A stretch of DNA of 64,000 nucleotides from Puccinia triticina (taxonomy: Eukaryota > Basidiomycota > Pucciniomycetes > Pucciniales > Pucciniaceae), in the NCBI RefSeq assembly GCF_026914185.1, contig NC_070571.1, positions 1,984,001-2,048,000 of the forward strand. Direction: 5' to 3'. The position numbers and the translations under genes were made by a program. The notes below the pieces were generated by a model that was not told the origin of the DNA, did not search any database, and saw nothing but the letters and a program-made list of their open reading frames with translations. Positions 1 through 11,482 of the stretch are shown piece after piece (the first letter of the stretch is position 1; every line of letters begins with the position of its first letter).

Positions 1-167
1 CCCAAGATACTTATGGAAAAATTATAATTATACTTCATAGCGGTAGAGATTCCAAAATCTCAACAAGAAAGAGAAAGTAAGTCTCTCTGTTTCCATAACA
101 CAGATTGCCTTGAGAAGAAAAAAATCCTAGCGCTAAAATCTATCATTGGTCAGTTCTGATAAATCAG

Positions 168-1942
168 ATGAGAAAGGAGTTCAAGTATCTCAGACACAAA
201 GTGGAAACCATTGTCTCCCACAGTCATCATTTAAAACCATATCAATCAAAAATTCATGAGTCAATCTTTGTTCCATATGTTCCTAAGTTGAATGAAATCC
301 ATGAAACAATTTCTGTCCTAATAGACAGTCAAGCAGAAGATTTGAAAGTAAGATTCAAAACTGTTTCTCCCCACCAAACCAAGAATCCAAAAATTGTTAG
401 CATGGTGGAGCCTGGGGCTTGCAGCAGAAAAGACTTTTGGGCTCCAAGTAGCATAATCAAACCCAAAAGTGCTGAAAATGATGAAGCAAAACATACATTT
501 GGAGAAAAACAAAGGTATGTAGAATTATCTCCTTTTTTATATTAATCCTCTGGAGCAGAAGTACAATTCATGCTCACTGAATAAATAATTTCTCAAATGT
601 TATTTTTCTGATCTCTTTTTTTTCTTCAGGCAAAATCATGATTTGGGTATTGCAACCAAGTCCAGGACAAAAATCAACAATGAAGAGACTGCTGAAATGT
701 TTGTGGATAACCATAGTGAAAATCAAACTTTAACAGGAATTCTTCAAGAAAAAGCATTGAGATGGCCTGAAGATATCAAGACAACTATTATGAAAAAGAT
801 AGGGAAGCAATTAGCCAAAGATATCATGGATCTGATGAAGGAGACTAGTCCCAAAAAACACCAGGAACAATTTGCTGATTTCTTAATTCACAGGCTTGGA
901 TTTCAAACCTTTCATTTCATGTACAGGAATCATTTGATTGCTCAGCATCATTTTAACTCCTTAATTACAGAGGAGTTTTTAGATGAAGCTGCGGAAAATA
1001 TTTTCTGCAACTATAGCTATGTCTATTATCAGCCATACTTTCTTGACACTGACTGCATAGAAGATTGCAAGAATGTTTTGAATGGCTGGTATGCATCACC
1101 AGACAGGGAGATATTTTCAGGTAGGTCACTTTCCACTTCCAAATAACTTGTTGTTTCACTTTGAACTGATAGATTGGTTTGTATTGGGATCCCCTTTTAA
1201 TTTAAATGAAACATCTTTGAAAGTTATGGAACCCAGAAAACAAAAACTTTTCTCATTTTGTTCAGTGAAACAGATTTTCAAAAGATACTGGAAATTACCT
1301 AAAATCTCAATGCATCGATCTTTAAAAAACTGGATATATTTTTTCCATGATTATATTTTCAAAGATAATAGCATTTACCATCTATTGGAAAACATTTCAT
1401 CCAGCTCAAAAGATTATGAGCTTCAAGAGCTGAAAAAAGATCTGCAGGATTTATCTAAAATTTTTGAAACTTATGGAGAGATAGATCCGGGGGAAGAGTT
1501 TCCAAATGAAATATCAGTTGTATTTCAAGTTATCAGATTTTTCAAGGAGAACTATCCTTCCTCGGCAGAGTTACTCTTGGAAAGCACAGAAGCATTTGAC
1601 AAGAAATATTTTCTGATGTATGAAAGCAGTCAATTCCATGGAAAATTAGATAACATCCAAATCTATTTAAGAGTCAAATTTGGTCAGAATAATTCGCCTC
1701 CCTTTGTTTTTGACTTCATTCCCCGCAGCACAAAAGGATCATCAATGAAACCAATTGATGAATTGAAACAAATCTCAAAAAGGCTTGACCAGATTTTCTC
1801 AGAACACAAACAATCCCTTCATGATATCCTTGATGGTGAACAAAAAAATAGATATTGTGATCACAATAAAATAAAAGGAAGGGTTGATTCTCTGAAATTT
1901 CACATAAGTAACTTGCAATCTTTCTACCAGTTTAGATCATAA
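168..1942 (+). CDS. Hypothetical protein, three exons, 504 aa
   Basis: I do not recognise this protein. Three exons join in frame: 168-514, 630-1120 and 1266-1942, with introns 515-629 (GTATGT...TTCAG) and 1121-1265 (GTAGGT...TTCAG). The exon sum, 1515 nt, is 504 codons plus a stop. The product is hydrophilic and rich in Lys, Glu, Ser and Phe, with long stretches predicted by eye to be helical; I see no signal peptide, membrane segment or metal motif. The start at 168 is the first ATG of the open frame, and an upstream exon before the window cannot be excluded. Codon use is AT-rich, unlike the GC-rich MSH3 next to it, which may point to a lineage-specific or fast-evolving gene. The uninterrupted splice joins argue for a real gene; function unknown. 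Confidence 0.7.
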
Positions 1943-2245
1943 ATCTATGAAAATAAAATCCCTTCAGAATGATGAATTTGGTGTTTGGATAGTTCTTTCT
2001 GAGTGTGTGTTTGGTTTTTGCAGCATTGTTTTTCTCTTTCTTTCTCAACATTTATTTTGTCTTTTAGGCTCCATTTGGACACCCCAATCTTGGCTATAAA
2101 TCGTGCCACTTATAACCGGGGGTGCTCGGGGTGTATAGCACCTGATTTACTAGATTACAAGGCGGCTACGCCGCTGCACTTTCAGATGCATACCACTTAA
2201 GTACCGAGCAAAAGTCCAGGTCGAATTGCTTTGACCATGGATACA
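1943..2245. other. Intergenic region between convergent genes
   Basis: No gene seen. It holds the 3' ends of two converging transcripts. Around 2160-2177 there is a GC-rich palindromic motif (GGCGGCTACGCCGCTGC) that recurs near 60780 and 63876. Confidence 0.6.
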
Positions 2246-5200
2246 TCACTCTGAACCAGTCGACAAACACAGCGAAGAGAGCAGGATTTGTGCGCGAGAA
2301 AGAAGCTCGAGATCGGGTGCACAGCCTGACGAATGCTTGTCGTTTCCTGAGGCAGAGGAAGAAGAAGACAGAGAGAGTAAAAGGTCCTTGATGACCGAGG
2401 CCCTACGACGCCAAGACAAACGCGTTCTGGTTAGGCAGACATGCGGACATGAGATTCGGAGATGAGATATGTACCTATGGGCCAGATTCTTCCGGCCGAC
2501 AGACTCTTCCAAGGTCTTTGATTTTCGACGGGCCCGATGCAGGACAGGTGACGGAAGACCGGCGAGACGGGCAACATGGATCCCGTGACTCTTGGTCGCT
2601 AACCCGGCCGCCAGCTTGTAAAGAAACGTGATCTGCCCCCCGTCCCCTTCCCCTTCTTCTTCGTCTTCTGTTTTCGAGCCAACTTGGCATTCTAGGAACT
2701 TCATGTGGTAGCTTTTCACCCTTTCAGGATACTTAAGATGAATTGAAATCATCGGATCAAAGAAAGTAAGCTTCGTGGCTGGATTCAAGAAGAGTTTGGG
2801 TTTTACCTTGATTGCAATCTCATTCAATTGGGGATAATGGGTGATGAAGATAGTCTGCAAAGAGCCCGCCAAGAAAAAAAAAATTAAAGGGGGGGAGAGT
2901 AAGAGGTAGAGATCGAGAGTGAATGGTCAAGAGAGGACGAACAAAGCAGCGGATGGAGGAGGCGAGATGGTCAAGGACAGCATTAGCAATAGCGAGACCG
3001 TCATAAGTGCTAGTGCCGTAGCCGAGCTCGTCGATGATGACCAAGGAGCGCGGAGTGGCCATCCGGAGGATCTTTGCCGCCTCGTTCATCTCGACCATGA
3101 ACGCGCTCCGGCCCTGGGCGAGCTCCTCCGACATACCCATCCGGGTGTAACAGCCGTCAAAGAGCCCGATCGTCGCGCGTTCGGCGGGCACATAGCTGCC
3201 CATCTGGAGCCCACAGGAGAATCCATTCAGTCTCTCGCAAGCCAGCCCTCTCAAAAGGGCCACTCACTTGGGCTAAAAGGACGATGCATCCGATCATCTT
3301 GGCGGTCACCGACTTCCCGCCCATATTGTTCCCAGTCAAGATCATCGTCGAGAGGCCGTTAGGAGCGAATTCGCAGTTATTGGGGACGAGCGGATTATCG
3401 ATGATCTGTTCGACGATAGGGTGGCGTCCGTTGGAGATTTCGATGGCGGGATGTGGGACGATGCGCGGTCTGGAGTACCTGTTCTCGGCGGCCACGGTGG
3501 CCAGACTGAGCAGACAATCCGCCAGGCCGAGCTTGTTCACCGCATCCCTCAGCACGTCGTGCGCTTCCCCCATCGAGCCCAGGAAGGCCTCGAAATATCC
3601 CCGACTCGCACGCACTATCAGGTCCCGATACTTGTCCCGCTCGGCCAACAATCGTGTGGCTTCCGCCGTCCGGAACCGTTGCACTGCTGCAACGTCCTTG
3701 CCCCCAAGTCATCCATCTTGCGTCAGTACTTAAATCATCCGATTCGCAGTTCAACATTACTACTCTTCACAGTTCAACCTTACTACTCACCACGTGTGCT
3801 GCCGTATTTCATCCAATTCTCCGGCACCCGGTCCACTTGTTGGTGACGCTACAGAGACAACCACCGCACACCAATTCTCGCGGGAGAATTAGCGCCAGTC
3901 AATCAAAGCCTTTGAGAAACAGACCCACCACCTCGATCAGCATCTCCTCTGATCCAACAGTGATATATTCGAGCTTCGGGTTCTCGAGCGTGACCCGACA
4001 GGCTTGCAAATGTTCGGCGCATTCGGCCTCGATGCAAGAGAGACACTAGGGGGAGAGGGGCACGAAACGGATGAGCAAGGCGTTTCTGGGAGACGAAGGA
4101 GAGCCGGACGGACGTCTTTAAGGTCGGTCAGTTCGGGATAGAGCTCCTCGGCGTTGACGAACATGTCCTCGTACTCGCCCTTGAGGATCGCCTTGGAATT
4201 CAGCTCGGAGCGGTACTCCATTGTCTGCTCTCGCGCCGCCGAGAAGCCTGCAAAGATCTCCTGCAACAGACGCGAGCCGAAAATTGCCTTCCCCGTTGAC
4301 CCGCTCCCAAACGTCGCCGTTAGCTCGACCATCACCTCGAGAAATCTCAGTAACTCTTTCTCCGTACACTGCCTCCCCCCAAGAATTTTAGTCATCACGG
4401 TGGACAGCCTGGTGATGACGGAAAGCCTCAGGCCTCACCTTTCCATACTGGATTCTGACCAGGGTTTTCTCTAGATCAGGAAGTCTCATCCCCAACAGCC
4501 GTCGCATCTTGATCAAGATTGGATGACTTTGACTGGCAATCAATTCCTCAACCGCGTCTGCACGTTCTTTCAGCATGCTACAGTTCATAGAGTGTTAACC
4601 TTGTGCGCTTCAATCTACCCAATCTTGTGCTTACTTTTGGTCGACTAATGGTTTGCCTATCCATTGCTTGAGCATCCGTTTTCCCATTGCGGTTTTCGTG
4701 CGGTCAAGGACCCAGAATAAGGAGCCTCTCTCCGTCCGATCCGTCGAGTTTTCAAAAATCTCCACTACAGTTTTTTTCCCGTTGGTAAATAAAATCGTGC
4801 CGCAGGAAACGGAATATGAGAGATGGGAGAAGATACGGACGATTTTTGAGCGTGTTGGCATCGAGGATCATGTAGCTTTGGCTCGAAAACGATCTGAATT
4901 GTCCGGGTTGACGAAAGATGGACTCGAGCTGATAAGACTTCATATGAACAATCAAGCCGGCCAATGCGATCCTACGAAAGCCGAAATTCAACATGAAAAC
5001 CTAGTTGTTTTTTGGTGCAAAGAGAGAAAAATAGAGGGGAGTTACAGAACGCCGTCAGGAAGCTCAACAATGTGATGGAGGAACTCGGGCTCGGCCGAGT
5101 CTCCCTCGCTGGCCTCATCCTGTGATGATGGCCTTGAGACTCGCGGTTTGCGCTTGACAGGTTGGCAGAACCGGGAGACCAACTGGTAAGCGGCCTGGGG

Positions 5201-6499
5201 CGTATAGTCTTGGTCGGTGGATTCGAGGCGGGGCTTGACGGTAGATCTGGCCAAGGGGCTGAGAAGATGGGCGGCGATTCTGAGCGCTCTGGGGTGCGGG
5301 GCTGGGGGGGGAGGGAGGGAGGAGGGGACATACTTCTTGATGATCCAGTTGATGAGCTTCTCGCTGGGGCCATCCAGGCCGCTCAGGGGCACGAGGATTT
5401 CGACGGGTCTGAAGTAGGACATCCGGGTCTCGAGCATCGAGCGGATGGGGTCGTCAGCCCAGGAGTCCCAGACGATCTCCCCGGTCTGGGGACAGATGGC
5501 GGCCATGCTCAGCTGGGTTTTCGGCTGCGTGTCCTGCGCGTTTCGGCCGCTGGTCGGGGGGGAGGATGCATGGAAGCTGACGATCCAGTTCTGGACCAGG
5601 CCGGGCTCGGCGGCGGCGGCGGCGGCCGCAAACCCCTGGCTCGGGTCGCTCTCCGTCCACGTCGAGAGCGAGTAGACTCCGGCCAAGTGCCGCGAAAACA
5701 CCCGGCCCTTCGCGCCCTTCACGCCCACCAACTCCGGGTTCCGTAGCGCACGCGTCTCCGACTGCACGAAGAGGCCGACCTTGTGTCCGGCCATGATCAT
5801 CCGACTCAGATGCACATGCAGACTCGTCTTGGGGAAAAACGCCGTCTCGCGCCCCGGGATGGCTAGATGTCCGATCGAAAGCACTTGGGATGCCAGCACC
5901 GCATCTGGCCCAAACAGTCGAATCTGGAAGTAGATTTTGTGGTGAGCATGTGTGTTTTGATAGGCTGCCATCTGGATGGTGCTGACCTTGTATCCGACCT
6001 CCATGAAGATCACCAATTTGGGGTACTGCTTCTTGAACTCCGCCCATTGCTGTTCCAGCTGGGTCGATTTCACAGCCTGTGGATTTTTCTGCTTCTTCGT
6101 CTTCTTTTGTGGCGACAGTTCCCGATCTTCCTCGCCCTCATCATCCTCGTCCTCGTCCAGCGAGTCCTTGGCGGTTGCGTGTCCCGCAGGGTTTCCTGCC
6201 TTGTGTTTCTTCTGCTCGACCCCTGGCTCCCACATGCTCTGTGGCTGTTCCCATTTGACGGCGGTGGATGCTGCTCTGGCAGCCGCAATCTTGGCTTGCA
6301 AGGCCCTGGCCTGTTCGGACGAGGATGCTGCTTGGCGTTGTTCTGTTGCTTTTGTGTTTAGGAATTGGGCCAGTCGGGAGGCGGTCGACAGTCGCTTGTG
6401 CTTCTCGGCCTCGTGGGGGTGGTGGTCCTGCTTGAGTTTCTTTTTCGCTGGGGGTGCGTCTGGGTGCTGCTTGGCTGGGAAGAATCGGGAGGGAAGCAT
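2246..6499 (-). CDS. MSH3: DNA mismatch repair protein MSH3, 13 exons
   Basis: MutS homologue that pairs with MSH2 (MutS-beta) to bind insertion/deletion loops. Minus-strand exons: 6499-5987, 5923-5334, 5258-5046, 4971-4841, 4764-4635, 4577-4439, 4368-4114, 4045-3929, 3848-3791, 3686-3268, 3203-2943, 2854-2807 and 2731-2246. All phases fit and sum to 3360 nt (1119 aa). The start at 6499 gives [10 protein letters not shown], a PIP-box-like opening typical of MSH3. The order of domains is mismatch-binding (FMEVGYK), connector, core ([15 protein letters not shown]), then the ATPase: Walker A-like GNNMGGKS near residue 830, a GSYVPAE motif, DELGYGTST near 911, FITHYP, and a helix-turn-helix tail (VARLAGLP). 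The P-loop Pro of TGPNMGGKS and the Arg of DELGRGTS are replaced. Several introns are multiples of three and open; a further 48-nt in-frame intron near 2470 is possible. Orthology to MSH3 rather than MSH2 or MSH6 is judged from the connector and core motifs. Confidence 0.9.
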
Positions 6500-6665
6500 G
6501 CTGGCGAGTGGCGGAGGACTGCAGCCGCTGGCCTCGGCACACGCACACACACAACCACCCACACACAACCACCCACACACACCCACTCAGCATAATAGTC
6601 CTCAGCAACCCTGTCTGAATACACAACGCAGAGGAGCAACTCTACGGCCAACGACGGACGCGCTG
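6500..6665. promoter_or_regulatory. Divergent promoter of MSH3 and the flavin reductase gene
   Basis: The two start codons (6499 minus, 6666 plus) are 166 bp apart, so both promoters must lie in or overlap this interval. It contains a short ACACAC/ACCC-rich run at 6540-6590. No clear TATA box is seen. Confidence 0.5.
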
Positions 6666-7406
6666 ATGATGGTCTGGCGATCGGTTACTAGCTCGGGACG
6701 GAGGATCGGGCGCTGCACACAAGGAAAGGGATGTCCAGCCGCAACAATCAGACCCACCGGCCTGTCGCGACCGATCATTCGGGCGATGTCGAGGACGGCG
6801 ATAACCGAGGAGCCAACGCAGGAGCGGAGGAAGCTGCTGGCGAAGGCAAGCGAGCGGCCGACGACGGGCTCGAGCGACCCGGAAGCCTTCCGGCAGCTGA
6901 TGCGCCGGCTCAGCTACCCGGTGACCGTCGTGACTGTCGAGCTGGACGGCGCACAGCTACACGGTGCAACGGTCTCCTCGTTCAGCTCGGTCGCACTCGA
7001 GCCCCAGCCGCTGGTCTCCCTCGCACTCCGTCGGCCCTCCCGACTTGCAGCCCATCTCGACCGCACCCCTCGCCAGCCGTTCTCCGTCTTCCTCCTCACC
7101 CACCACCCCCTCGCCATCGACCTCGCCGGCCTCTTCTCCCGCCCCAAGGACCGCATCCCTGCCGCCGCCTTCGCCTCTCTCGAACAGGCTTGTTTCGCCA
7201 GGCTCGATTGCCGAGTCCTCACCTCCCTCCACCTCTCTGACCTCACAGAACACAGCGAACTTGCTCTTCCTCCTCCTCGTCAGTTCGGAAGCACTCTGTT
7301 CATCGGACAAGTCCTCCAATCCACTTGGTCAACTACAAACATTAATCAACAGTCCCCTCTCATGTACCATAACCGATCCTACACTACTATCAAAAATGAC
7401 GAATGA
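6666..7406 (+). CDS. Flavin reductase-like (FMN-binding split barrel) protein, probably mitochondrial
   Basis: Single-exon gene of 246 aa starting at one of two adjacent ATGs (6666 or 6669). Residues from about 75 onward match the flavin reductase-like domain: FRQLMRRLSYPVTVVTVE, then HGATVSSFSSVALEPQPLVS, then LRRPSRLAAHL and a FSVFLL...LAIDLAGLFSRP stretch. This is the order of the FMN-binding split-barrel fold, in which the TVSSFSSVSL-like segment contacts the flavin. Proteins of this family reduce FMN or FAD with NAD(P)H or serve as reductase partners. The first 45 residues are rich in Arg and Ser and lack acidic residues, as in a mitochondrial presequence. The gene is divergent from MSH3. 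Substrate and partner cannot be told from the sequence. The C-terminal 30 residues after the domain are low in similarity to what I expect, so a missed terminal intron is possible. Confidence 0.75.
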   Translation: MMVWRSVTSSGRRIGRCTQGKGCPAATIRPTGLSRPIIRAMSRTAITEEPTQERRKLLAKASERPTTGSSDPEAFRQLMRRLSYPVTVVTVELDGAQLHGATVSSFSSVALEPQPLVSLALRRPSRLAAHLDRTPRQPFSVFLLTHHPLAIDLAGLFSRPKDRIPAAAFASLEQACFARLDCRVLTSLHLSDLTEHSELALPPPRQFGSTLFIGQVLQSTWSTTNINQQSPLMYHNRSYTTIKNDE

Positions 7407-7701
7407 ACACTCGCATACTTCAATCCACTTGATAATCCTGTACCCATCATCATTCTAACATAGAACTCATTCTTGTCTATTCCTCCCACCCACATTACAC
7501 GCAGACACAATCCAAGCAATCTTAGAAATCTCGGTGTATGTGGGCGAATCAACCCGACACGATTCGAGGTGAAGAGGACGAGGGCCGCAGGAGAGAGAAG
7601 CAAATTACTAGGTGTTTTACATATACTGTGAGATTTACAGGTTGACAAAGCCAGATTGAAAACAAAAGATGGAGATGAACATAACAAAATGGAGAACAGA
7701 A
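7407..7701. other. Intergenic region
   Basis: No gene seen. It is the downstream region of the flavin reductase gene and of the secreted-protein copy 1 that reads toward it. Confidence 0.5.
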
Positions 7702-8028
7702 TCAACTGCATTGGCTTTTCATATCAGTGCAGCGGATGCCAATGATGGGTGCCGTAGAGCAGGCGAAGCGGGTACGCGTGCACGTGCATTTGCCGGTGGG
7801 AGAGCCTTTCGGCTTGCCGTCCACCACCTCGGTGACGCCTCCATTGCTGTCAAGGACTGCTACAAATTTGGTTTTTCCGACAGAGTCGCTACTCAGAGTG
7901 TTCGAACAATCGATGGGTTTTAGTCACAGTCGAAGGTAAATACATCATCAGTCCTTGTACTTGACCGTCTCTTGGGCATCATTGAGCCATCCAAAGGAAA
8001 TCATTCGTGCTCACGTTTGTGTAATTGG
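7702..8028 (-). pseudogene. Small secreted cysteine-rich protein, copy 1: last exon and end of exon 1
   Basis: Minus-strand exon 2 (7888-7702) ends in a tail close to that of the intact copy at 39.4 kb (shared TDMKSQC/IDMKSHC-type ending, paired Cys in KCTCTR). It is preceded by an intron (8014-7889, GTGAGC...GTAG) and the last codons of exon 1 (8028-8015). Exon 1 itself stops at an ATTGG target duplication; its first 75 bp lie 11.6 kb away at 19680-19754. Compared base by base with the intact copy, exon 2 has one extra base near 7860, so even a spliced transcript would be out of frame. The gene is therefore dead twice over, by insertion and by frameshift. Confidence 0.8.
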
Positions 8029-8077
8029 TAAAAGAATTTGAACAACTGAAATATGTATTGCTTATTAGAAATGAAAC

Positions 8078-10217
8078 TACACCACGGACGCACTTCCTTG
8101 CATCTTTTCCGAACGCCGTTCGAAGTGAAGGAAAATTAACGAAAAAACTTCGATGTGGCCCCACTCGAGGGGATTTCGAATACTCCTCAATTTTTTTCCC
8201 AAGAATCGGGAAATAATTTGAGGAATAATCGAGTGAAAACTCAATCCGGCAAATATCCGGAATATCCGCGGGAGTTGCCGGATAAACACCGGTGAAAACC
8301 TTATTCAACTGCCATTCGAATAACATTTGATTACCCTCCGAAGGGTTTTTGAAGTCTATTCGAATTAATTTTGATTTGTATCGCGATATTCGAACACAAT
8401 TCGAACAACGCCAGCGATATTTGAACACAAATCGAACAACGCCGACGTGTCATATCTCCCCTCAGACATCGCCTCCCTGAACAAAAATTGTGAACTCAGC
8501 CTCCCAGCCACCTCCAACCACCTCATTCCCCTGATAACCATAAACAACGCAAAAACCTTGATCAAGGGTCTCGCCAGATACCCTACACGCTCAATCAGCT
8601 TGATCAATGTTAAATCCTTGTATCTGAACATCAGGCTCCCCGGTCTTGTTGACTCTGTTTGCCGTGTCAATTCTCTAATCTCTCCAAGCTCCGACGACTC
8701 CATCCAAACTCATGCTTTGGCGACGCCATCATTTTGCGACACCCAGTTGTCGGGAGCTCCCAAAACGCTGCCAACGTCTCTCCCGTTCCGATCATCAATG
8801 CAGGTGAAGGGGAACACCCCACACAGGTGAGCTTACTGGTCGCTTAATTCCTCGGCATCAGCGCCTTTCCTCTGCCGTCACACTGAACCAAGCGTAACTC
8901 ACCTTATCATTGCTTTTTTGTGACCAATCTCAGGCCTTCTTAGACGTTCACAAGATCTGTTGTAAGCATGCCATTGTCCTCCATCCTCTCCCAAGGAATG
9001 CTGAGATTGATGCCGAGGTTGACCTAGACCCTCTCAAAGTAGCCTATTAAATAATTATTCCAACGTCTCTCACTCCGTTGGGCATTTTCATGCATGTTGG
9101 GTGACTTCTGTCTCATGTGAGTGCTTGCTTTCCCTCCCACACCCACCTTCCTTCGGCTTTGCTCATGATCATCCTGCCCCTTTCGCCCGACAGATGCGGT
9201 GAGATGATTGATGGACAGGGATTTGATGGCAGCGCTTATTGCTCTGCGGAATGCAAATATCACCAACATATTATGTCCGAGTCAGACTGGTGCGACCTCA
9301 GCTTGGAAGGTCAGTCCAAGGAAATGCCCCGCTTGAAGATGCTGTATACTAACTCTGAAATGGGGGTTTGTCATTGATCCAGGTTGGTTGACCACGGTTT
9401 TGTTGGCCCAGACAAGTCCGTGGAATTTGCAGAAACTGCAAGCGTCTGGAAGACTAGCAATCCTCTGTTTGGGCCCGCCGGCTTGCAAGCTGCTGTTACC
9501 ATTGGATCTGGGCGAGCAGTCATTAGGGGCAAAGGCAGTGGCCGAGCAATACCTCGAGAACCGGCCGCAGGATCAGGAAGGTGAGGCGGAGGAGAGGGGG
9601 GCATTAATGAGTCCATTCAAAATGACCACCCCACTAACCCGCAACCAAATTCATGTTTTTCTTCTAAAGAACACCACAACACGGAGCAAATTCCATGCAT
9701 ATTTTTTCAATCCTGATCTGCAATAATATTACAATAGTGCCCCTTGTAGGGCTCTGAGCCATTTGGATGCTAGCGAGGTAAACAATGAAATTGCGGAGGG
9801 GGATCAATTGCCCCGGTCTGCTTCCCAGTCAGTTTGAATTCATTTTGAACTGAGTAGCTTTACGAGGTACATTCGAATTTCAATCGAGTTTGCTTCGATT
9901 GAAATTCAAAGGTATCCCAAAGTCAACATTCAAATAGAAATCGAACTCCGCGAGTTCGATTTCTATTTGAATGTATTTCGAATATTTCTTACACAAACTT
10001 TGCGTTGTATTCAAAGTCTCCACCCAAAGAATATTCAAAGTCATGGGCACATCGTATTACATCCGATGGGCGTTTGAAAGGACTTCGAAAACTCAGTTCG
10101 AACTCACTTGGTCAACTAGTTTGACGAAGTTGGCGACGTCCCCTCTTGCTGGCGGGGAGTTCGAACATCTTTCGATTGAACTTCGGAAGGCTTTCGATCT
10201 TTTGCGTCCGTGGTGTA
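8078..10217. mobile_element. Pack-type TIR element A carrying an aspartate carbamoyltransferase fragment
   Basis: It starts TACACCACGGACGCA at 8078 and ends with the exact reverse complement at 10217 (15-bp perfect TIR). Both arms (8078-8440 and 9840-10217) are rich in TTCGAA and TTCGA words and look like long subterminal repeats. The middle holds an intron-containing fragment of a cellular gene. A second element at 10885-12935 has nearly the same TIR (TACACGGCGGACGCA), the same style of arms and a different captured gene. No target duplication is evident at either edge. No transposase is present, so the element would depend on one elsewhere. Confidence 0.7.
8640..9050 (+). pseudogene. Captured fragment of the aspartate carbamoyltransferase domain (CAD/URA2)
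   Basis: Three blocks of aspartate carbamoyltransferase are readable: [11 protein letters not shown] with a following DDS (8660-8705), then in another frame [10 protein letters not shown] and [25 protein letters not shown] residues (8718-8826), and after an intron (8827-8933, GTGAGC...CTCAG) AFLDVHKI followed directly by KHAIVLHPLPRNAEI and DAEVDLDP (8934-9040). The family order is kept, but the segment between DVHKI and the HPLPR block (roughly a hundred residues) is missing. There is a frameshift near 8712 and a stop at 9048. In fungi this domain is the C-terminal part of the pyrimidine-synthesis fusion CAD/URA2. The surviving intron shows that the capture was from genomic DNA, not from an mRNA copy. 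Confidence 0.8.
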
Positions 10218-10539
10218 CAAATGCTTAAGAGCTAAACATTAATAGTGCAAAACTATTTATACCTGAAAGCAGATCAAGTACTGCCTGAGCTGTGGGGCTG
10301 AGTGGGGTTGTTCTTGGTTGGACAAGGGAGAAGGGCTTTGAGAGAATGGTTTGCACAGAGATCGAAGTGCGTGAGACGAGCCTGCATGACCGGCACCAGT
10401 CCTCGCAGATTCAGCTTCCGTTTCCTCTTTCTTTTTTCTGTCTGTCTGTTTCTACTCACGGGTATGTCCCTGCTATCTTAGTAGCTTGAGTTTATCCTGA
10501 CGAAATAGGTTCGCTGAATCTGAAGCTGCTTAACAAACA
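10218..10539. other. Unassigned filler between element A and the Copia LTR
   Basis: No gene or terminal repeat was recognised. The piece lies between the end of element A and the TG of the left Copia LTR, inside the ATTGG-flanked complex. Confidence 0.4.
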
Positions 10540-11482
10540 TGGTTTGTCTAAGTCAGCTTGCTGTCTTTTTATTTTCTGTCTGTTTGATGCAAATATCCAC
10601 TGGGCTTACACGTAGCTGTCGCTTCCGTGATCCTGTTGAGCAGGTCTGGGTTGAGCTTGGATCCGAGAGGTTCCGCGAGTGATCTTTAACAAAAGAAGGT
10701 TCAGTCAGTCTCAGGGTGAGATCTGCTTTCGCCTGAGCTCGGGTACGTACCGAGCTTAACTAAGCCTCTCCGAGGAGGCGCGAAGCGTCTCCGAAGGAGA
10801 GACTAATGTCCCATATTTGGCCTGAGAGCATCCGCATCCGTTGCTAAGTTAGTGGATGACTTCCCGTCGTTGTTTAGAGAGCTCTACACGGCGGACGCAA
10901 AACTCCAAAGTATCTCCAAAAGTATTTCGGAGAGCCTCCAAAGTACCCGCCAGCAGCAGCGGACGGTTGGCACTTGGTCAAAATATCTGACGAAGTTCCT
11001 CCAAAGTAAGATTTCAATGGAACTTTGAATGTCCTTTGGAGAGCCTTCGGAGGAAAACCTTCCTCCAAAGTCTCTCCAAAGGACATTTGAACTTCCTTCG
11101 GCAGGCCTTCGGAAAAACTTTGAAGTATTGCTACTTTGAAGCCCCTTTGAATGCTGACTTTGAAGAGGCTTCGAATGGATTTGAACAGGCCTTCGAAGGC
11201 ACTTGGGAAATCCTTCAAAGGTCATTCGAAGTGCATCCTGATGGGCCGCTCCAATCGGGCTCCATTTGAATAGAATGCTCTGGGATCGGGCCGCCCCTCA
11301 CAATTTGGTTGGTTTGCTTGCATCCTGGTGATGCACACACCAGCGGAGAGTGTATATGTAATAGGTTCTGATTTCAGGGGATTATCAGCTATTCATTTGT
11401 ATATACATGCTTCAATAAAAGTAGAGGTGATGAAGAATTGATAAGAGAAAGAGGGGGAAAGAGAGAGACTAGAAGTAAAGTA

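Noticed and set aside
5162..6361. Long plus-strand frames across the MSH3 gene
   Set aside because: Shadows of a GC-rich coding region; the minus strand carries the recognisable MutS motifs with splice sites.
8070..10225. Target duplication around gene-capturing element A (AAATG on both sides)
   Set aside because: The shared word is at different distances from the two TIR ends, so it is not a convincing duplication.
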